In this document: positions 28,703-36,711 of the stretch, one piece after another | How positions within the stretch are numbered: the first letter of the stretch is position 1 | How the letters are laid out: the number at the start of each line of letters is the position of its first letter | Assembly (NCBI RefSeq): GCF_051200825.1 | Contig: NZ_CP195158.1 | Location: 3,348,001-3,412,000 of the forward strand | Length of the DNA stretch: 64,000 nt | Origin: Formosa sp030427735 | GTDB taxonomy: Bacteria; Bacteroidota; Bacteroidia; Flavobacteriales; Flavobacteriaceae | Direction: 5' to 3' | Notes under the pieces: generated by a model | Told to the model about the DNA's origin: nothing | Seen by the model: the letters and a program-made list of their open reading frames with translations, nothing else | The model's database searches: none | Translations under genes and position numbers: made by a program

Positions 28703-29443
28703 CTAAACTATTTTAATTCCTTGTTGTTTTAAACCTGCACACAACCCGGAAATCAAGGTCTCGGCCTTAGGATGATCGCCATGCAAACAAAACGTTTCGG
28801 CTTTTATGGGTACTATTTTTCCCGTGATGGTTTTCACACAACCATCAACTGCAATCTGATATACTTGCTGGCACACCAAATCGGTATCTTGAATAACAGC
28901 CTTAGGGTGCGACCTAGAGACTAAAGATAAGTTTTCGTTGTACATTCTATCTGCAAAAGCTTCATAAATTATCGGGACATTATTCTTAATAGCTATTTTT
29001 TCGATGACCGAATTACAAGGTACATACAATTTCACCTGGGCGTCTAAATGCTGCATAACTCGCACAATAACCTGAGCCGTTTCAACATCTGTAACCGCCA
29101 AATTATATAACGCACCATGTGGTTTTACATGATGTAATGTTTGTCCTTTTCTATTCAAAACTCGCAGTAAACTTTCTATTTGATAAGATAATGAATCGTA
29201 TAAAGCCTCTGGTTCCATTTGCATTACCTTTCTGCCAAAATGCAAAACATCAGGAAATGACGGATGCCCACCTATTTTAACCTGATGCTGGACTGCCAAT
29301 GCTACAACACGATCCATTGTTTGCACGTTACCAGCATGACCTCCACAAGCAATATTACACGAAGACATAAAAGGCATTAATTGAGCTTCGTTGCCAACAC
29401 CTTCGCCAACATCTACATTAATATCTACAGTGTGTAGTTTCAT
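28703..29443 (-). CDS. pxpA: 5-oxoprolinase subunit PxpA (LamB/YcsF family)
   Basis: Catalytic LamB/YcsF subunit of 5-oxoprolinase, 246 residues. The family motifs are DINVDVGEG near the start, SSCNIACGGHAGN, KIGGHPSFPD, VKPHGALYN and a C-terminal FCLHGDHP. It is the first gene of the pxpABC operon, downstream of the ROK kinase by ~40 bp. Pyroglutamate recycling is the expected physiological role. Confidence 0.93.
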   Translation of the reverse strand: MKLHTVDINVDVGEGVGNEAQLMPFMSSCNIACGGHAGNVQTMDRVVALAVQHQVKIGGHPSFPDVLHFGRKVMQMEPEALYDSLSYQIESLLRVLNRKGQTLHHVKPHGALYNLAVTDVETAQVIVRVMQHLDAQVKLYVPCNSVIEKIAIKNNVPIIYEAFADRMYNENLSLVSRSHPKAVIQDTDLVCQQVYQIAVDGCVKTITGKIVPIKAETFCLHGDHPKAETLISGLCAGLKQQGIKIV

Positions 29444-29481
29444 GCTTTATTTTGAATTTAAAATTATCGCCAGTTACGCTA

Positions 29482-30228
29482 CTAAAATCCATCTTTATGC
29501 ATCGCTGCCACAGCCGCTCCTACAATTCCTGCATAATTACCTAAATGAGCAGGAACCACGGGCGTTTCGATAGTAATATATTTTTTAAATGAATCGAAAT
29601 CATCGGAAGTGCCACCGCCTAAAATAATAAGGTCTGGACAGACCAAAAGTTCGGCCAACTCTAAGAACGTATTAAAGCGTTTGCCCCATTTTTTATAACT
29701 TAAATTATCGCGTTCTTTAATTGATGCTGCTGCCCAAGCTTCTATTTTCTTATATTTTTTATAAGGAATTTGACCGAGTTCGAAACCCGGAATAAGATCA
29801 CCATTAAAAAAGGCCCCGCTACCAAGGCCAGTTCCTATAGTTATCATGAGCACTAATCCGTTTACGTCTTTACCAATGCCATAATTCATAGCCGCATATC
29901 CAGCTGCATCGGCATCGTTTATTACGGTAACAGGATGGCCACAAGCCGCTGAAAATAAATCTTGAATATTAACATTTTTCCAACTCTCGTCTAGATTGCC
30001 TACAGTTTTACAAACACCATGTTTAACCAGAGCTGGAAAACCACAACCTATAGGCCCGCTGTAATCGAAATGTTTTACAATGGCTTTAAAAACTTTAGCC
30101 ATAGCCTTGGGTTTACGGGATGGCGGAGTGGGAATTCTAAATCGCTCTGTTAGCAATTCGCCCGTTAATGAATTTACTATGGCACCTTTCATGCCAGACC
30201 CACCGATGTCTATCCCTAAAACTTCCAT
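29482..30228 (-). CDS. ppgK: ROK-family polyphosphate-glucokinase-like kinase
   Basis: This 248-residue cytoplasmic sugar kinase of the ROK family has phosphate-1 motif GIDIGGSGMKGA, the catalytic Asp in VINDADAAGYAAMNYG, the adenosine-side motif MITIGTGLGSG, and a C-terminal LIILGGGTSDDFDSFKKY. The close match to the PpgK layout (GFELGQIP, then KKIEAWAAAS) suggests phosphorylation of glucose using polyphosphate or ATP. The CXCGXXGCXE zinc motif of classical ROK regulators is absent, as in PpgK. It is the last clearly chromosomal gene before the viral-like cluster. Confidence 0.85.
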   Translation of the reverse strand: MEVLGIDIGGSGMKGAIVNSLTGELLTERFRIPTPPSRKPKAMAKVFKAIVKHFDYSGPIGCGFPALVKHGVCKTVGNLDESWKNVNIQDLFSAACGHPVTVINDADAAGYAAMNYGIGKDVNGLVLMITIGTGLGSGAFFNGDLIPGFELGQIPYKKYKKIEAWAAASIKERDNLSYKKWGKRFNTFLELAELLVCPDLIILGGGTSDDFDSFKKYITIETPVVPAHLGNYAGIVGAAVAAMHKDGF

Positions 30229-30327
30229 TTAGTTTATTTATATGATTGATTATAAAAATAAAAAAAGTTTGAGGGATTTACGGTATAAGCTTAAAAATAT
30301 TAGGAATTGAAAAGGTATAAAACAAAA

Positions 30328-30355
30328 AAAGCCTCTATCTTACGATAAAGGCTTT
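30328..30355 (-). terminator. Terminator of the 13.5-kb minus-strand cluster
   Basis: A 12-bp stem AAAGCCTCTATC/GATAAAGGCTTT with one mismatch and a 4-nt loop; the minus-strand transcript continues into a T-run (A-run 30323-30330 on the plus strand). It is ~135 bp past the last cluster gene and upstream of ppgK, so it insulates ppgK from the cluster. Confidence 0.75.
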
Positions 30356-30453
30356 AGTACAAGGAAACCGACAAATATCGAACTTTATTATGCAGGATGT
30401 GGACATAATTCTCCACCATGCAAAGCTTGTTGGAGTGGCTATATAAGATGACA

Positions 30454-30486
30454 ATAAGTCTCTGCGAATTAATCGCAGGGATTTAT
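30454..30486 (-). terminator. Strong hairpin directly after the last cluster gene
   Basis: A 14-bp stem (30454-30467 with 30473-30486, two wobble pairs, core CTGCGA/TCGCAG, loop ATTAA) starts 4 bp after the last stop codon. No T-tract follows, so it may be a 3'-end stabiliser or processing site working with the real terminator further on. The bases between the two hairpins also fold (GTGGA 30399-30403 with TCCAC 30412-30416). Confidence 0.55.
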
Positions 30487-30489
30487 GAT

Positions 30490-30972
30490 TTACCCTAAAT
30501 GTGGTAAGTAACCAATGATGGCACGAACGGCTCCTGAAGTACCATTTGGTTTAGCACTTAAAGCTCGACCTATGGCTCCAATGAACCCACCGTCCGAAGG
30601 TGTTAATAAACCTGGAGTGGATGAATTGTATAAGTAGTCGCCAATATTTACTTGTGCAATATCTATTTGAACATCCGTAATACCTCCATACATAACCTGA
30701 ACTAATTCATTAGGATTTCCCGGTGTCAATACTATACCAAAAGGATGCGGTTGGAACGGATTGTATTGAGGGAATGCTTCTACTGCATTTTCTTGATTTT
30801 CATTTAACCTTACAATATGTCCTGCTTCTAATCTGATGGATGAAGTGTTAAGCATCTCAATTTTTGAAATGCCTACTTCACCTCCAGTTCCACCTCCCGG
30901 ATCTGTACCGCCAGTTTGCTCAACTATGGTTTGACTAGCCTTTACAAAGCGTTGTTTATTGATATACCTCAT
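30490..30972 (-). CDS. Hypothetical phage-like structural protein, last cluster gene
   Basis: This 160-residue soluble protein has no membrane helix. A Gly-rich linker (GGTDPGGGTGG) separates ~20 N-terminal residues from a beta-rich domain (SIRLEAGHIVRLNEN, PFGIVLTPGNPNELVQVMYGGI, GDYLYNSSTPGLLTPS). The pattern of a value carried by short strands with small loops recalls phage decoration or capsid-spike domains (DUF2190-like), but I cannot assign a family. It overlaps the preceding gene by 4 bp (ATGA), so it is co-translated with the 144-residue protein. Confidence 0.6.
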   Translation of the reverse strand: MRYINKQRFVKASQTIVEQTGGTDPGGGTGGEVGISKIEMLNTSSIRLEAGHIVRLNENQENAVEAFPQYNPFQPHPFGIVLTPGNPNELVQVMYGGITDVQIDIAQVNIGDYLYNSSTPGLLTPSDGGFIGAIGRALSAKPNGTSGAVRAIIGYLPHLG

Positions 30973-31403
30973 GCGTTCTGTGGTGATTGATAGTATTGTA
31001 CTCTTAAAACATGGCTTTTCCCTGCCTCAATTCCGATCACTCGAAAGCTTTCTAAATTCCATCGACCGGTAATTTCGTAAAGATCATTATCACCTAAAGC
31101 AATACCGGAATTAGCTGTTGGATCGCTGCCATTTTCCTTGAAACGAATCACTCTTGTTTTATCCGTTACACTTGCATCTGCTTCAATGGATATGGTTGCT
31201 GAAATAGCATTTTCAGGAATAGTCAATTGAGCCACTTCCGTATCGGTAACTGACAAGTCTTCATATCCTTGTTCGGTTTCAGGGATAGTGAACCTTCCGT
31301 TTTCACCGCTTTGAATCAGTATTAGCTCTTCCAAATAATCCAACATGGAAGAGGCGTTGCCATTTCGATAGGCGTTTTTATGTACTCTTGTTGCTTCGCT
31401 CAT
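30969..31403 (-). CDS. Hypothetical beta-rich phage-like protein
   Basis: This 144-residue soluble protein starts with a helical region (DYLEELILIQSGENG) and continues with a beta-sandwich-like domain (TIPENAISATISIEADASV, TRVIRFKENGSDP, ALGDNDLYEITGR, SHVLRVQYYQ). Such domains are common in virion fibres and surface proteins, but no family is recognised. It starts at the stop of the M15 peptidase gene (1-bp overlap) and overlaps the next gene by 4 bp. An extracellular or virion-surface role is inference from context. Confidence 0.6.
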   Translation of the reverse strand: MSEATRVHKNAYRNGNASSMLDYLEELILIQSGENGRFTIPETEQGYEDLSVTDTEVAQLTIPENAISATISIEADASVTDKTRVIRFKENGSDPTANSGIALGDNDLYEITGRWNLESFRVIGIEAGKSHVLRVQYYQSPQNA

Positions 31404-31939
31404 TATGCTAGGTTTGCTAAGTTTTGTTGTTCAGTCCAAAGCTGTGCAATGGATTTACCACCTCGGTCGTAAAAATGTGGACGGTCTTTAAAAGAAGTCC
31501 ATCGACCTCCCCAGGAAAGACCAACACTTTCACCAATAGCTCCAATGGTATTCCATACCGATTCAGGCACTTTGTAATTGGCACGCCCATCCACAATTGG
31601 AACAATATCCACCGCTACTCCTACATTGTGATCCGACTGTCCGCATTTGGCATTGGTAACAATTCCTCCCGGTGCTGTTCGCCCTTGTGCATAGAGTTTG
31701 TTTTGCTCTTCACAATCACGGTAAGCACTGGTGACTTTAAGTTGAATGCCTGCCTTTTGAGCTTTGATAAGAAACTTCTCGACCTTCTTTCTTACTTCAG
31801 GTCGAAGTTGACGGAGCTTTAACTTGGTTTGTATATCCAGTTTCTTGTAAAGCCAACGACTTGCAATAGCAATACCGATGACACCCACAAGGATACCAAC
31901 ACCCATAAAGACTACCTTTTTATCTACCTGAACTCCCAT
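31403..31939 (-). CDS. Membrane-anchored M15 D-Ala-D-Ala carboxypeptidase/endolysin
   Basis: This 178-residue enzyme has an N-terminal membrane helix (residues ~9-27) and a catalytic VanY/M15 domain. The metal motif is SDHNVGVAVDI (H and D ligands) and the second part is DRPHFY, with AYRDCEEQNKLYAQGRT before it, typical of phage L-alanyl-D-glutamate or D-Ala-D-Ala peptidases. It should cut peptidoglycan cross-link peptides. The added anchor is unusual for a soluble endolysin and fits a virion-membrane or cell-envelope location. It is one of two wall hydrolases in the cluster. Confidence 0.85.
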   Translation of the reverse strand: MGVQVDKKVVFMGVGILVGVIGIAIASRWLYKKLDIQTKLKLRQLRPEVRKKVEKFLIKAQKAGIQLKVTSAYRDCEEQNKLYAQGRTAPGGIVTNAKCGQSDHNVGVAVDIVPIVDGRANYKVPESVWNTIGAIGESVGLSWGGRWTSFKDRPHFYDRGGKSIAQLWTEQQNLANLA

Positions 31940-31942
31940 TTG

Positions 31943-32092
31943 TTATGCTTGTTTTTGACAACTACAACCACCGCTTTCACCGCTTTGGCATTTGCAGCTC
32001 TTTTTCATTCTTAATAGATTGATTGAAATGTTTGCAATGGACAAGACCATAAATGTTGCAAACAAGATGTTCATTGTTTTATTCTCTTTCAT
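31943..32092 (-). CDS. 49-residue Cys-rich single-TM protein
   Basis: Found by reading the minus strand between two larger genes. The ATG at 32092-32090 begins MKENKTMNILFATFMVL, one membrane helix spans residues ~7-27, and a short tail has four Cys (SCKCQ and CSCQ), ending QKQA before TAA at 31943-31945. It sits 3 bp after the upstream gene and 3 bp before the M15 gene, so it fits the tight operon spacing. The Cys cluster could bind metal. No family is known. Confidence 0.65.
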   Translation of the reverse strand: MKENKTMNILFATFMVLSIANISINLLRMKKSCKCQSGESGGCSCQKQA

Positions 32093-32095
32093 GAC

Positions 32096-32434
32096 TTACT
32101 GTTTTATGCGTTTTAGCTCGTTAATTAATTCCTTATTCTGTTTCTCCATGTGAACCACTTTTTTCTCCAAATCTTGGATACGTTTGCGTTGGTTCTCTAT
32201 TACTTTCTGTAATGCTTCTGTATGTTCCTCCGATTCTTTAATTCTCTTTTCTAACATTTGCGACCACTGTATCCAATTTGCAACAATCTGATTCTCCGCC
32301 TGTGCATGTAGGTTGATAGCTTCTGCCAACTTCACTTTTTTATCTGTACGCAGGCGAACAAGGATTTCAAGCAGCTTCCAAAATCCAGTAGCCCCCAAAA
32401 TCAGCGTTATTATTTTCCATAGTTCCATAGTCAT
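32096..32434 (-). CDS. N-terminally anchored coiled-coil protein
   Basis: This 112-residue protein has a membrane helix at residues ~8-24 (IITLILGATGFWKLLEIL) and then an almost uninterrupted heptad-rich coiled coil (residues ~35-110, e.g. RKRIQDLEKKVVHMEKQNKE). Topology and size resemble an inner-membrane spanin (Rz-like) or a virion-membrane connector. No catalytic motif is seen. It starts 3 bp after the fibre gene, which suggests joint expression. Confidence 0.65.
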   Translation of the reverse strand: MTMELWKIITLILGATGFWKLLEILVRLRTDKKVKLAEAINLHAQAENQIVANWIQWSQMLEKRIKESEEHTEALQKVIENQRKRIQDLEKKVVHMEKQNKELINELKRIKQ

Positions 32435-32437
32435 TGT

Positions 32438-33778
32438 TTAAGCAGGTGAAGTATTATCGTATTCGATTGGATATTTGGCGATATAAGGATGAATATTGAA
32501 TAGCAATTCATCGTTGGGATCTATAAAGGTTCCGCTTATGGACACTCTTCCATTGCTGTCAATGTTGTAAAAGAAAGTTTCACCTTTATTGCTAGTCAAT
32601 GTTCCCGATAAGGCTCCAGTTGGACTGTTATTAGGCTTCGGGAAATTCATCATCCAACCACTTACTGAACCGATTCCACCTGTACGTTTTAATCGAATAT
32701 CTTTGATGAGTATCATATTTCCATTTACTACCGAATAGCGATTTCTTCCCGGTGTATGATACATGGTTGTGCCAATCTGTGCAGCCGTGATGGTGAGTAG
32801 TGATTCTCGATTGAGGTAATTATCCAATCGAGTTTTCAATCTCAATGGCGTAATGGCTCTTTGGTTATCGGCTCCTAAATCTGTCTCTGCTTGCGTAGCA
32901 ATTTCAATCAAGCCAATAAGTGTTTCAGTCGCCAGTCTTGAATCTAAAAGTGTTTTTAACTTTAAAGGTGTAATGGCACTCAAATCATCAGTTCCACCAT
33001 TCACCAAGGCTTGTGAAGCTACTTTGATTATCCCTGCAATAGTTTCAGTTGCTTGTGAAACATTGCTTTGAATCACATTCCATGAAGCTCCAACGCTTGC
33101 CTGATCACCACCGGCATTATCCACCAAACAAACAATGACATCCATTTCCTGAACATCTTCTCCGGCAGCTCCACCAATTTTACCTCCTGTACTTACCGTA
33201 TAAGCATCTCCGGCTAATGCTGCCGGATAATTAGGATTCGTTGAACAGTCGATAGTTCCTTTGTTTTCCCAAAGTCCTGTTACCTTATCTGCCACATAGC
33301 TTGCAAGCTTTTGAGGGGTTACAAAAGTTGAATTACTTGTACCTTCATTGACTTCTTCAATCGTGGCAACTCTCGCTTTTCCTTCAACGGTTTCCGATGC
33401 CGTTTCAATACTCGATTTTAGACCGGCTACTATTTGAAAGCAAGTACCATCAAAGAGCAATAAATAATGGTTGATGGTTCCCAAATCATCGGCTGATAGA
33501 TCAACCAATACACCGTTCACGGCTTTCATTATTGGAACCGCTCCTTTACCATTGATATTGATTGTTGAAACGCCTGAATTACCGTGATTGAATTTCACCT
33601 GAATACTCAATCCTTGTCGGTAAGCATTTTTCAATGCAGGATCTAATTCTAACACATAGTCATCTGTTCCACCGGTTGTAACACCAAAACCACCGAGGCT
33701 ATTTTCCACCGGAAAATCACCCACGTAGTTTAAATCGTTTAGGTTTACATCGCTGCTATATCCACCAATTGCACTCAT
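32438..33778 (-). CDS. Tail-fibre-like receptor-binding protein
   Basis: This 446-residue protein looks like a virion fibre. A short N-terminal segment is followed by beta-rich DDYVLELDPALKNAYRQGL, then three ~36-residue repeats (starting ASETVEGKARVA, ATETIAGIIKVA and ATETLIGLIEIA, each with TPxKLxxxL), the pattern of phage long-tail-fibre shafts. The C-terminal ~110 residues form a likely receptor tip (HTPGRNRYSVVNGNMILI). No membrane helix is present. It is followed 3 bp later by an anchored coiled-coil gene. Host-surface adhesion is the natural inference; in a tailless virus it would be a vertex spike. Confidence 0.7.
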   Translation of the reverse strand: MSAIGGYSSDVNLNDLNYVGDFPVENSLGGFGVTTGGTDDYVLELDPALKNAYRQGLSIQVKFNHGNSGVSTININGKGAVPIMKAVNGVLVDLSADDLGTINHYLLLFDGTCFQIVAGLKSSIETASETVEGKARVATIEEVNEGTSNSTFVTPQKLASYVADKVTGLWENKGTIDCSTNPNYPAALAGDAYTVSTGGKIGGAAGEDVQEMDVIVCLVDNAGGDQASVGASWNVIQSNVSQATETIAGIIKVASQALVNGGTDDLSAITPLKLKTLLDSRLATETLIGLIEIATQAETDLGADNQRAITPLRLKTRLDNYLNRESLLTITAAQIGTTMYHTPGRNRYSVVNGNMILIKDIRLKRTGGIGSVSGWMMNFPKPNNSPTGALSGTLTSNKGETFFYNIDSNGRVSISGTFIDPNDELLFNIHPYIAKYPIEYDNTSPA

Positions 33779-33784
33779 AATTCT

Positions 33785-34216
33785 TTAATTAAGTATGGCT
33801 AAGATTCCTATGATTCCAATGCTTACTCCAAGTCCGGTTCCTAGGAATATCTTATCTCGTTTATGTCGTTTTACTTCTGTTTTTAGAAAATCCAATTGCA
33901 GGTTCACTTCGTTGTTCACCTCTTGATTATTGGCAATGATGCTTTGATAGTTGATTGCTTGATGTTGGAGCAACTTAATAGTTGAATCCTGCTGCTGAAT
34001 CAAAGAATCTTTCAAAGCCAGTTGGGTAGATTGCTCAACTGTAATGCTATCCTGATACTTTTTACCTTCCAGTTCAATTGCAATTACTTTTGCCTGACTT
34101 ACTGTAAAGCAGAATAGCGTATCATTCTCAATGGTGTAAACTGTCGGTTTCAAATTCTGCGAAAAACCGATACAGTTCATCGTTATCATAATTACCAATA
34201 GCCCTAATCTTTTCAA
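33785..34216 (-). CDS. Exported coiled-coil protein with C-terminal membrane anchor
   Basis: This 143-residue protein has an N-terminal signal (MKRLGLLVIMITMNCIGFSQ), a 'YTIENDTLFCFTVSQAK' segment seen in Bacteroidota prophage lysis regions, a coiled coil (residues ~60-115), and a C-terminal helix (LGTGLGVSIGIIGILAIL). Its gene overlaps the preceding coiled-coil gene by ~90 bp in another frame, as Rz/Rz1 spanin genes do. A spanin-like role is inference. No enzyme motif is present. Confidence 0.6.
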   Translation of the reverse strand: MKRLGLLVIMITMNCIGFSQNLKPTVYTIENDTLFCFTVSQAKVIAIELEGKKYQDSITVEQSTQLALKDSLIQQQDSTIKLLQHQAINYQSIIANNQEVNNEVNLQLDFLKTEVKRHKRDKIFLGTGLGVSIGIIGILAILN

Positions 34217-34487
34217 TTTTCCTGTATTTAAGTTGTTCTAAATCCTTGTTTCGTTTTTTCAATTCTTCTTTAATGCCTTCTTGTTTTTCCAGTTGTTCAG
34301 CAATTTGCTCTTGCAAACCCTGATTGATCGCTAAGAGGCTGTCGTTTTGCTGTTCCAGTTTCTTGATGGTTTGCTCGTAATTGGGGTTCGGATTAACAGA
34401 CCTGTCCTGCGAGCTCCAATACCATACAAAACCTATAATGGTCATCAGCCAAAGCAACAAGACTGCATAGCTAAGTCGCATTTTCAT
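34128..34487 (-). CDS. Spanin-like (Rz-type) membrane coiled-coil protein
   Basis: This 119-residue protein has one N-terminal helix (AVLLLWLMTIIGFVWYW) followed by a strong coiled coil (residues ~38-90), the layout of inner-membrane spanin Rz. It overlaps the holin-like gene at its start (17 bp) and the next gene at its end (~90 bp, different frame), so the three form a lysis-cassette-like group. Sequence identity to known Rz is not claimed. Confidence 0.6.
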   Translation of the reverse strand: MKMRLSYAVLLLWLMTIIGFVWYWSSQDRSVNPNPNYEQTIKKLEQQNDSLLAINQGLQEQIAEQLEKQEGIKEELKKRNKDLEQLKYRKIEKIRAIGNYDNDELYRFFAEFETDSLHH

Positions 34488-34839
34488 TTTCCTTTAGCGT
34501 TTTGTAATCCGTTCTTTTGCCTGTGATATAGCGGACTAAACCATCCAAAATGAGTTTGTGAAAAACAAAGGCAAACACGAAAGACTGAAACAGTACTTCA
34601 ATATGCTTTGCTTCATACCCCCGAATGAAATACAGAATAACTGCATAGACTAAACCCACCAATGCCGTCCGGTATCTTCGTTTGGATGAAATATTGGTTT
34701 TCTGCTTGATCTGATTGGTAAACTTTTGTGAGTTGATACCATATCCAATAATGATAAAAGTGAGAATGTAAGCCCAATCAAGGCTTTTCACATATCCCAT
34801 AATCTGTGTTGCTATTTCTGTAATAATTCCTGTATCCAT
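34471..34839 (-). CDS. Holin-like multi-span membrane protein
   Basis: This 122-residue protein has two to three membrane spans (residues ~20-37, ~56-70, ~78-95), a basic loop (KQKTNISSKRRYR) and a charged C-terminus (TGKRTDYKTLKENENAT). Size and topology fit phage holins. I chose the ATG at 34839; a longer frame starting at 34992 would overlap the preceding gene by 142 bp and begin with non-hydrophobic residues. Position before the spanin-like genes supports a holin role, but no holin family is recognised. Confidence 0.65.
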   Translation of the reverse strand: MDTGIITEIATQIMGYVKSLDWAYILTFIIIGYGINSQKFTNQIKQKTNISSKRRYRTALVGLVYAVILYFIRGYEAKHIEVLFQSFVFAFVFHKLILDGLVRYITGKRTDYKTLKENENAT

Positions 34840-34850
34840 AATTCTTGCAT

Positions 34851-35198
34851 TTATGATTGGAGCATATCTGTTATCTGTTTGAGGGCTGCATGCTTTTCTA
34901 TACCCGATTCGCTTAGCTGCGAAGCCAATTTTTTGAGCTTTTTCTCTTTCCTCTCGGAAGGTTTGGCTAAATGCCATCGAGTTAAATTCCATAGCAAAAC
35001 GTGCTGTTCGTAATCCAATACTTTGAGCTCTTTTTCAAGAAGTTCCTTGTTTGCCTTATCCACCTTTAAATCCTTTTCCCAACGACTTAATAGGCGTTTT
35101 GAAATAACCGTTTTCCCCAAAGGAGAATACGCCCAAGCCACATAACCGGCTCCGGCAAAAACGGATATAGCGAATAATGCAACGACCTTCTTATTCAT
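34851..35198 (-). CDS. N-terminally anchored helical protein
   Basis: This 115-residue protein has a membrane helix at residues ~6-24 (VVALFAISVFAGAGYVAWAY) followed by a long basic helical region (KDLKVDKANKELLEKELKVL; SERKEKKLKKLASQL) with coiled-coil character. It shares its first base with the stop of the previous gene (1-bp overlap) and has no recognisable family. It fits the cluster pattern of one helix plus a charged soluble arm. Confidence 0.6.
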   Translation of the reverse strand: MNKKVVALFAISVFAGAGYVAWAYSPLGKTVISKRLLSRWEKDLKVDKANKELLEKELKVLDYEQHVLLWNLTRWHLAKPSERKEKKLKKLASQLSESGIEKHAALKQITDMLQS

Positions 35199-35398
35199 TA
35201 CTGAGCTTCCATATTTTTTACAATTCCTCGAATACCAAAAACAATGAGCGTAATCACCAATCCTGAACCCACCAGATACAAGCTTGTCTTTCTCAATGTC
35301 TCATCGGTCATTGTGATTTTGATGTCGGTTTTTAATCCATCATCGCTAAACACATTGTCCAAATAGTTTTTTATGCCAGTTCTTTCTTCTGTTTCCAT
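35198..35398 (-). CDS. 66-residue single-TM protein
   Basis: The acidic N-terminus (METEERTGIKNYLDNVF) is followed by one membrane helix at residues ~38-58 (SLYLVGSGLVITLIVFGIRG) and a short tail. No family is recognised. It is 4 bp downstream of the peptidoglycan-binding gene and overlaps the next gene by 1 bp. A minor virion-membrane component is plausible by context only. Confidence 0.6.
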   Translation of the reverse strand: METEERTGIKNYLDNVFSDDGLKTDIKITMTDETLRKTSLYLVGSGLVITLIVFGIRGIVKNMEAQ

Positions 35399-35402
35399 TG
35401 TA

Positions 35403-35783
35403 TTAGCTTATGGTTTTGAATTTCTCTTGAGACACGGTTTTAGTGCCAAATACCTTCTGAACTGCTGCTTCTGTTTTCGGACCAAACTTGCCATCGGTAT
35501 CTAATCCCGATCCTTTTGAGTTTAGGTAGTTTTGGAGCTTTTTTACATTGGTTCCACAGGTTCCAAATTTCAATGGGAAGCTGCTATCGGAATACATACA
35601 ACTAAATGAGCGAACTCCTGATGAACTGCTCGAAGTAGTTGTACCTTTAATGCTTGCAGCAAATTGCTGTTTCTCTTTTCGTTTTTTCAGAAAATACCAA
35701 ACGCCAAAACCGACTGCTGTAACTGCCAGTCCAGCTCCAATCCATAGCATTTTATTATCTAATTTGAATGTCTCTTTCTTCAT
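35403..35783 (-). CDS. Membrane-anchored peptidoglycan-binding protein
   Basis: This 126-residue protein has an N-terminal helix (residues ~12-29, MLWIGAGLAVTAVGFGVWYF), a Ser/Thr linker (GTTTSSSSSG) and a C-terminal PG_binding_1 domain (CGTNVKKLQNYLNSKG, then DGKFGPKTEAAVQKVFG). It should tether a membrane to the cell wall. No catalytic domain is attached. Its neighbour has the same layout with an SH3 domain, so the pair may form a wall-contacting layer. Confidence 0.8.
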   Translation of the reverse strand: MKKETFKLDNKMLWIGAGLAVTAVGFGVWYFLKKRKEKQQFAASIKGTTTSSSSSGVRSFSCMYSDSSFPLKFGTCGTNVKKLQNYLNSKGSGLDTDGKFGPKTEAAVQKVFGTKTVSQEKFKTIS

Positions 35784-35795
35784 ATCTTTTGGGGT

Positions 35796-36203
35796 TTAAT
35801 ATTGAACTACAACTGCATCTTCACGCACATAACCTTCGGTTTTGCCTCCCACAGGTTTTGTCAATTTTATTCTATACCAGTAATAGCCATCTTCACCTTT
35901 GAGGCGTTCTAAAATGGTTCCTACCGGATTGCTTTCTACTTGTGTTAAAAGGTTGTGTGAGAAATCCATGGAAGTCCAGTTCTCATTATCCACTTTTGCA
36001 GAGCTTCTTACATTGACATAACCTTCCGAACCGTAATGCACCTTTTTACCAATGAGCTTTTGCTCTTCTCGTTCCTTTTGTTTGCCACTTGTAGTACGGT
36101 TCTTTCGGTTCTTGATAAACTTGTGAACTCCAAATCCTGCAAGTGCTACAACGACCGTGGCTACACCACCTATGATTAAATATTTCTTTGTCTTTGCATC
36201 CAT
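35796..36203 (-). CDS. Membrane-anchored bacterial SH3-domain protein
   Basis: This 135-residue protein has an N-terminal helix (residues ~7-26, YLIIGGVATVVVALAGFGVH), a basic linker, and a bacterial SH3 domain with EGYVNVRSSAKVDNENW at its start and YYWYRIKL at its middle, ending YVREDAVVV. Such domains bind peptidoglycan peptides or assist hydrolases. It lies 11 bp after the preceding gene and 12 bp before the PG-binding gene. Confidence 0.75.
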   Translation of the reverse strand: MDAKTKKYLIIGGVATVVVALAGFGVHKFIKNRKNRTTSGKQKEREEQKLIGKKVHYGSEGYVNVRSSAKVDNENWTSMDFSHNLLTQVESNPVGTILERLKGEDGYYWYRIKLTKPVGGKTEGYVREDAVVVQY

Positions 36204-36214
36204 AATTCTAAAGG

Positions 36215-36688
36215 TTAATAGCTTTCTAAAATGTCTTTTACTCGTGCCACTTCATCGGCATCATCTAGGTAATAAGTGATGTACTCCGCCAAACTGCCGT
36301 ATTTCATGGCACTGAACATTCGAGAAATCAGAGAAAGATTATCGGCACTCCCGGCTTCTTCCAAAGCTGAATAAATGGCTCCTTCATCATCATTGTACCA
36401 GGAACCTGCATCATAAATTTGGGTAGCCAGTTGTTTTGCCCGATCGTGGGATAGCGTAATTTTTTCCGGACGGGCATAATTCGGATCAAAGCCTTTATAG
36501 CTCATAATGTCCCGAATCTTCTTGCTGCTTTTACAGTCGGCTATTCCTGTTTTGCAAAGAATCGGACGTATCACGCCAAAGTAGGTAATACCAATACCCA
36601 CGAGGATAATTCCCCCTATGATGTAAGGGGTAGCCTTGTTTTGTGATAAGCCTTCAACGGCTTTTGCTCCTGCAACTGCTCCTACCAT
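36215..36688 (-). CDS. Single-TM protein with helical C-terminal domain
   Basis: This 157-residue protein has a membrane helix near residues 18-39 (PYIIGGIILVGIGITYFGVI), two Cys in a loop (ILCKTGIADCK), and a C-terminal helical domain (HDRAKQLATQIYDAGSWYNDDEGAIYSALEEAG) that resembles an annexin-like repeat seen in some Bacteroidota phage proteins. No enzyme motif is visible. It is separated from the upstream gene by 23 bp. Confidence 0.6.
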   Translation of the reverse strand: MVGAVAGAKAVEGLSQNKATPYIIGGIILVGIGITYFGVIRPILCKTGIADCKSSKKIRDIMSYKGFDPNYARPEKITLSHDRAKQLATQIYDAGSWYNDDEGAIYSALEEAGSADNLSLISRMFSAMKYGSLAEYITYYLDDADEVARVKDILESY

Positions 36689-36711
36689 GTTTTCTGCTTT
36701 TTGAGACTGAT

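Noticed and set aside
32438..33778. Fibre-like repeats taken as evidence for a complete tailed prophage
   Set aside because: No terminase, portal, tail tube, tape measure or baseplate gene is seen; a fibre alone does not make a tailed phage.
34840..34992. Longer start for the holin-like gene at 34992
   Set aside because: It would overlap the previous gene by 142 bp and add a non-hydrophobic leader; the ATG at 34839 is in better register with operon spacing.
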